Below, one piece after another: positions 6,232 to 8,769 of a DNA stretch of 8,769 bases. Within the stretch, counting starts at the first letter, position 1, and every line of letters begins with the position of its first letter. Below the pieces are notes generated by a model. The model ran no database searches and was not told the origin of the DNA. It was given only the letters and a program-made list of their open reading frames with translations. The DNA comes from an uncultured Litorilinea sp. Its GTDB lineage: Bacteria; Chloroflexota; Anaerolineae; Caldilineales; Caldilineaceae. The stretch lies in contig CAMPHP010000087.1 in NCBI GenBank assembly GCA_946885925.1, forward strand, positions 1 to 8,769. Direction: 5' to 3'. A program made the position numbers and the translations under genes.

Positions 6232-6924
6232 TCATCGAGCAGTGGCTTCATAAGCGAGCCGTTCTGCATCTAGAATCGTGATGTAGTGCCGGTTGAATTC
6301 GATCACACAGTCGTCCGCCAAACTACGCAACGCCCGTCCCACCATTTCGCGTACAGTGCCCAACTGGTTTGCCATCTCCTCTTGAGTCAACAAACGAGGC
6401 AGTGCTTCCGCATCGTTATGCGCCGCCTGTTCCAGCAGCAGTCGCGCTAATCGCGCCTTTACACTACGCATGGATAGATCTTCCACCATCGCTACCAAAT
6501 GACGGGCGCGGCGGGCCATGCTTTCCAGCAGCGCCCAGGCTAGCTCTGGATGGTGTTCGGTGACGCGGATAAGTTCAGCACGCGGGATGGCCCAGACAAC
6601 CGCATCCGTGTGGGCAATAGCTGTAGCGGGATTCGCGCCACCATCCATTGCCGCCACATCGTTAAACGTCTCATAGCGGTGCAGCAGATGGAGGATATGC
6701 TCGCGGCCTTCTATCGAATGGCGGCAGATTTTCACACAGCCATCTCCAACGACAAACAAACCAGTCGCTGGCTCCCCCTCCCAGAAGATGGTCGTTCCCG
6801 CGGGATAGGTGCGCTGGATGGCAACAGCGGCCAATGCTTCGAGGGTGGGACGGGACAAGTTTGTAAAACAGGCAACAGATTGAAGGAGTTCGACGGATGG
6901 TGCAGACGCGAGTATTTTGGGCAT
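6232..6924 (-). CDS. Crp/Fnr-family transcriptional regulator
   Basis: This 230-residue regulator has an N-terminal cyclic-nucleotide-binding-type jelly roll (about 20-112), a long dimerisation helix (115-150) and a C-terminal winged helix-turn-helix (about 176-218). Its recognition helix T-V-R192-E193-M-V-G196-R197 aligns with the CRP helix whose R180, E181 and R185 read TGTGA. In the ligand cassette the segment DGGANPATA (94-102) has no Arg where CRP has the phosphate-binding Arg-Ser pair, so cAMP is probably not the signal. The Cys residues (19, 63, 67, 206) do not form an FNR iron-sulphur motif. This leaves the heme/NO-sensing DNR-like group or another ligand as candidates. The ATG has no clear ribosome-binding site. 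The gene is divergent from the DUF2249-radical SAM operon, which carries a matching site and is its likely target. Confidence 0.9.
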   Translation of the reverse strand: MPKILASAPSVELLQSVACFTNLSRPTLEALAAVAIQRTYPAGTTIFWEGEPATGLFVVGDGCVKICRHSIEGREHILHLLHRYETFNDVAAMDGGANPATAIAHTDAVVWAIPRAELIRVTEHHPELAWALLESMARRARHLVAMVEDLSMRSVKARLARLLLEQAAHNDAEALPRLLTQEEMANQLGTVREMVGRALRSLADDCVIEFNRHYITILDAERLAYEATAR

Positions 6925-6928
6925 TAAT

Positions 6929-6994
6929 GGCAGAACTACATGAATCGTAGAACTAAATGAAACAAATGGCTCACACAGTTCATTTGATTCTGCC
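6929..6994. repeat. Three copies of a 13-16-bp motif in front of the regulator gene, candidate operator cluster
   Basis: GGCAGAACTACATGAA (6929-6944) is followed by a direct copy AGAACTAAATGAA (6949-6961, 12 of 13 bases matching) with a 17-bp period. A third copy lies inverted at 6979-6994 (TTCATTTGATTCTGCC, 13 of 16 against the first). The group begins 4 bp upstream of the Crp/Fnr gene's start codon, where its leader or promoter must be. Direct plus inverted copies suggest binding by a dimeric regulator, possibly autoregulation, although the motif is not the TGTGA type. I see no gene in the wider 6925-7229 interval. Confidence 0.4.
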
Positions 6995-7039
6995 TTACCT
7001 TAACGCCCTGGTCAAATAATCACTTTACGCAGGTTAGTC

Positions 7040-7048
7040 TGCTATAGT
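7040..7048 (+). promoter_or_regulatory. Possible upstream extended -10 element
   Basis: TGCTATAGT is an extended -10 (TGn plus TATAGT, 5 of 6 matches to TATAAT) with no recognisable -35 at the right distance. It could be a second, regulator-independent promoter of the DUF2249-radical SAM operon, giving a leader of about 175 bases. Evidence is limited to this one motif. Confidence 0.25.
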
Positions 7049-7093
7049 CCTTTCCCATTTATCCAGATTCCATCACCAACTCAGCACGCCCGA

Positions 7094-7136
7094 TGTGACT
7101 TTTGTCGCAGCAAGCACCGGCTCACACTGCTATGCT
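7094..7136 (+). promoter_or_regulatory. CRP-type site plus extended -10: predicted class II activated promoter
   Basis: TGTGA (7094-7098), six bases, then TCGCA (7105-7109) matches the CRP consensus TGTGA-N6-TCACA at 9 of 10 positions. An extended -10, TGCTATGCT, lies at 7128-7136 with no good -35. If the hexamer TATGCT occupies -12 to -7, transcription starts near 7143 and the site is centred at -41.5. That is the position used by class II CRP/FNR activators, which replace the -35 contact. The neighbouring divergent gene encodes a Crp/Fnr protein with a CRP-like recognition helix. The predicted leader is about 87 bases. Confidence 0.55.
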
Positions 7137-7229
7137 AGGAGCACATTTGGGTAGCGCCCCTAGTAACAACACACGTACTTAGGCGGCCCGAGCAGAGACA
7201 ATCAGAATCTATCTAAAGGAGATATCCGC

Positions 7230-7478
7230 ATGACGGACAATTTGTCGATGAATGACACCACGGTGCTAGACGTACGCGAGATCGCCCCACGCACACGTCA
7301 CCCTCTCATCTTTCAGACCTTTGACCAGTTGCAGCCAGGAGCGGCCTTTGTTTTAGTCAATGACCACGATCCCAAACCGCTCTACTACCAGTTTTCCTTC
7401 GAGCGGAAGGATGAATTTACCTGGGAATATCTGGAGCAAGGCCCCGAGGTCTGGCAGGTCCGGATATGCAAGCTTTAA
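7230..7478 (+). CDS. DUF2249 domain protein
   Basis: This small cytoplasmic protein of 82 residues is almost entirely one DUF2249 domain, a SirA/TusA-like fold. Family features are LDVREI (13-18), RHPLIFQTFDQLQPG (23-37), VNDHDPKPLYYQF (43-55) and WEYLEQGPEVWQVRI (65-79). The His and Asp residues in RHP and NDHDPKP are the most conserved and could bind metal or ligand. A strong AAAGGAG ribosome-binding site lies 8 bp before the ATG. Its last 13 bases overlap the start of the radical SAM gene, so the two are almost certainly translated from one message. In other bacteria DUF2249 genes often lie near denitrification, hemerythrin or heme genes; the biochemical role is not known. A heme, NO or redox-linked carrier or sensor role is inference. 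Confidence 0.85.
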   Translation: MTDNLSMNDTTVLDVREIAPRTRHPLIFQTFDQLQPGAAFVLVNDHDPKPLYYQFSFERKDEFTWEYLEQGPEVWQVRICKL

Positions 7479-8617
7479 CGGGAGAGACCACCCCTGCTAC
7501 TATCCTTCATAACCGGCTACCCGCGGCCTTCATAGACCAAAGCCACCACTTTACCTATAGCCATGCGCCGCGGTTGGTCTATTGGGAGGCAACCCAGAGT
7601 TGTGCACTGGCTTGTGTACACTGTCGGGCGGCGGCTTTATCCAGCCGCCATCCCGACGAGTTGAGCACATCTGAAGCGCGCAACCTATTCCAGCAGATCG
7701 CTGCCTTTGATAGCCAGCCATCTCCCCATCTGGTCATCACGGGCGGCGATCCCCTGCGTCGCCCAGACCTTTTCACCTTGATTGACTATGGACGCAGCCT
7801 CGGGCTATCTATCTCGGTCACGCCCGCTGGCACCGCAGCCTTGACACCGCAGGTGGTTGAGCAATTCCAACAGGCTGGTGTCGCCAGTCTGGCGTTGAGT
7901 CTCGATGGCTCAACGCCAGAGATCCACGATACCTTTCGTGGCGTAGCCGGATCATTTGCCTGGACACTCGACGGAGCGCGCGCCATTACTACCCGGGGTA
8001 TCCCACTCCAGATCAATACAATGGTCACAGCACAAACGCTGGCAGACATCCCGCAGATCTACCAAGTGGTTAAAGAGCTAGCCATTACGCGCTGGGCACT
8101 CTTCTTCCTCATTGGTACAGGGCGTGGCACTTCACTAGCTGAGGTATCCCCCGCAGAAAGTGAACGCTTGCTCAACTGGCTGTGGGAGATCAACCGCGCC
8201 CCGGAGACGACCTTTGTCATCAAAACCACCGAGGCACACCACTATCGCCGCATTGCAGTCCAACGGATGCAACGCCACATGAGCGAAGAGAAGATCTTTA
8301 ACACCCCGGTCGGTCGCGGCTTTGGCATTCGTGATGGCAATGGCATTGTCTTCGTCTCCCATCGCGGAGAAGTCTACCCCAGCGGATTCCTGCCTCTCAG
8401 TGCTGGCAATGTGCGCGCCAGCAGCCTTGCCCACATCTACCGCAACAGCCCTCTTTTCTGTGCATTGCGCGATCCGGAGCAGTTGACTGGCAAGTGTGGT
8501 GATTGTCCATTTCGCATTGTCTGCGGCGGATCACGTGCGCGTGCCTATGCTGCCACCGGTGATCCGCTGGCAAGTGACCCGCTTTGTATCTACCAACCGC
8601 GCCAACATCACACATAA
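7466..8617 (+). CDS. Radical SAM/SPASM enzyme, NirJ/AhbC/AhbD-like
   Basis: This 383-residue radical SAM enzyme has the cluster motif C46-x3-C50-x2-C53 and the SAM-binding GGDPL (93-97, an Asp variant of GGEPL). A conserved LALSLDGS strand lies at 142-149. The C-terminal SPASM region has C344-G-D-C347-x5-C353 followed by GGSRARAYAATGDPLA and C374, fit to hold one auxiliary 4Fe-4S cluster. The G-G-x-R-A-R-A-Y-x-x-T-G-D-P-L stretch is characteristic of NirJ, AhbC and AhbD, which trim or decarboxylate side chains in heme d1 synthesis and the siroheme-dependent heme pathway. It therefore probably acts on a tetrapyrrole, but none of the other nir or ahb genes is visible, so a specific step is not assigned. 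The ATG lies inside the DUF2249 gene, with AGG 8-10 bp upstream. Peptide-modifying SPASM enzymes remain an alternative. Confidence 0.87.
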   Translation: MQALTGETTPATILHNRLPAAFIDQSHHFTYSHAPRLVYWEATQSCALACVHCRAAALSSRHPDELSTSEARNLFQQIAAFDSQPSPHLVITGGDPLRRPDLFTLIDYGRSLGLSISVTPAGTAALTPQVVEQFQQAGVASLALSLDGSTPEIHDTFRGVAGSFAWTLDGARAITTRGIPLQINTMVTAQTLADIPQIYQVVKELAITRWALFFLIGTGRGTSLAEVSPAESERLLNWLWEINRAPETTFVIKTTEAHHYRRIAVQRMQRHMSEEKIFNTPVGRGFGIRDGNGIVFVSHRGEVYPSGFLPLSAGNVRASSLAHIYRNSPLFCALRDPEQLTGKCGDCPFRIVCGGSRARAYAATGDPLASDPLCIYQPRQHHT

Positions 8618-8670
8618 ATCTCCCTTAGTGATTATCAAGAGACACAGGGGAATGAGCGTGGCATTACCGG

Positions 8671-8716
8671 CAAGAGGCTCCTCTCACAGTTTGGTTCTGT
8701 TGAGAGGAGCCTCTTG
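8671..8716. terminator. Strong hairpin after the radical SAM gene, possible terminator without T-tract
   Basis: Arms 8671-8686 and 8701-8716 are perfect 16-bp inverted repeats with a 14-base loop; CAG/CTG pairing could extend the stem past a bulge. It lies 53 bp after the operon's stop codon. No run of T follows in either direction, so it may be a factor-assisted terminator, an RNA-stabilising 3' structure or a dispersed palindrome. The last 53 bases of the window hold nothing recognisable. Confidence 0.5.
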
Positions 8717-8769
8717 TGATCTCCGCGATAAATATATTGGCACAAATGTATTGGCGATAGATGTAAAAG

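Noticed and set aside
6982..7017. ATTTGA ... TCAAAT as an FNR box
   Set aside because: The half-sites are 24 bases apart, whereas an FNR-type site needs about four; the pairing is probably chance in an AT-rich stretch.
7151..7190. Possible hairpin in the leader of the DUF2249 gene (GCGCCCCTAGT with ACTTAGGCGGC)
   Set aside because: The arms pair only with several mismatches and gaps, and I recognise no riboswitch core.
7230..7478. Small protein beside a SPASM radical SAM enzyme read as a RiPP precursor
   Set aside because: The small protein is a conserved DUF2249 domain over almost its full length, without a leader/core layout, and the enzyme resembles tetrapyrrole-modifying rather than peptide-modifying members.
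8652..8769. Open frame from an ATG running off the right edge of the window
   Set aside because: It passes through both arms of the 16-bp hairpin, its AGGGG sequence is too close to the ATG to be a good ribosome-binding site, and the protein is not recognisable.

Overview
This window looks like a chromosomal segment of a member of the Chloroflexota (moderate confidence). The base composition is mixed, close to half G+C. The gene content fits: a carotenoid-type glycosyltransferase, a CYP175-like P450, a CrtO-like desaturase remnant, a DUF2249 protein and a NirJ/AhbD-like radical SAM enzyme. No ribosomal or other phylogenetic marker is present, so the assignment rests on protein style alone.

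Left part (1-2819, all + strand). A cytoplasmic sialidase-like beta-propeller protein carries five Asp-boxes. It is followed by an unusual 64-bp element made of two perfect 26-bp inverted arms. Next come a sugar epimerase of the D-tagatose 3-epimerase type, with all four metal/catalytic residues in register, and a GNAT acetyltransferase. The first two suggest intracellular sugar or glycan use; their substrates cannot be read from the sequence.

Middle part (2838-6208). A second GNAT gene (- strand) is divergent from a membrane-anchored family 2 glycosyltransferase (+ strand) of the CrtQ/CruC kind. That gene overlaps tail-to-tail by 13 bp with a complete cytochrome P450 gene (- strand). Between the P450 and the next gene lies a previously hidden remnant: about 70 C-terminal residues of a CrtI/CrtO-type carotenoid desaturase/ketolase (+ strand), with its N-terminal part gone and a one-base deletion in what remains. 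Together these suggest a decayed or rearranged carotenoid-tailoring locus (desaturation/oxidation, hydroxylation, glycosylation).

Right part (6232-8769). A Crp/Fnr-family regulator (- strand) is divergent from a two-gene operon (+ strand), in which a DUF2249 protein overlaps by 13 bp a radical SAM/SPASM enzyme resembling the heme-modifying enzymes NirJ and AhbC/AhbD. The operon's upstream region carries a CRP-type site, TGTGA-N6-TCGCA, centred exactly 41.5 bp before the start point predicted from an extended -10 element. The regulator's recognition helix keeps the Arg-Glu-x-x-Gly-Arg pattern that reads TGTGA in E. coli CRP. The simplest reading is a local circuit in which the regulator activates the operon, perhaps in response to nitric oxide, redox state or low oxygen. 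A group of 13-16-bp repeats in front of the regulator's own gene may be a further control site. A strong hairpin without a T-tract follows the operon.
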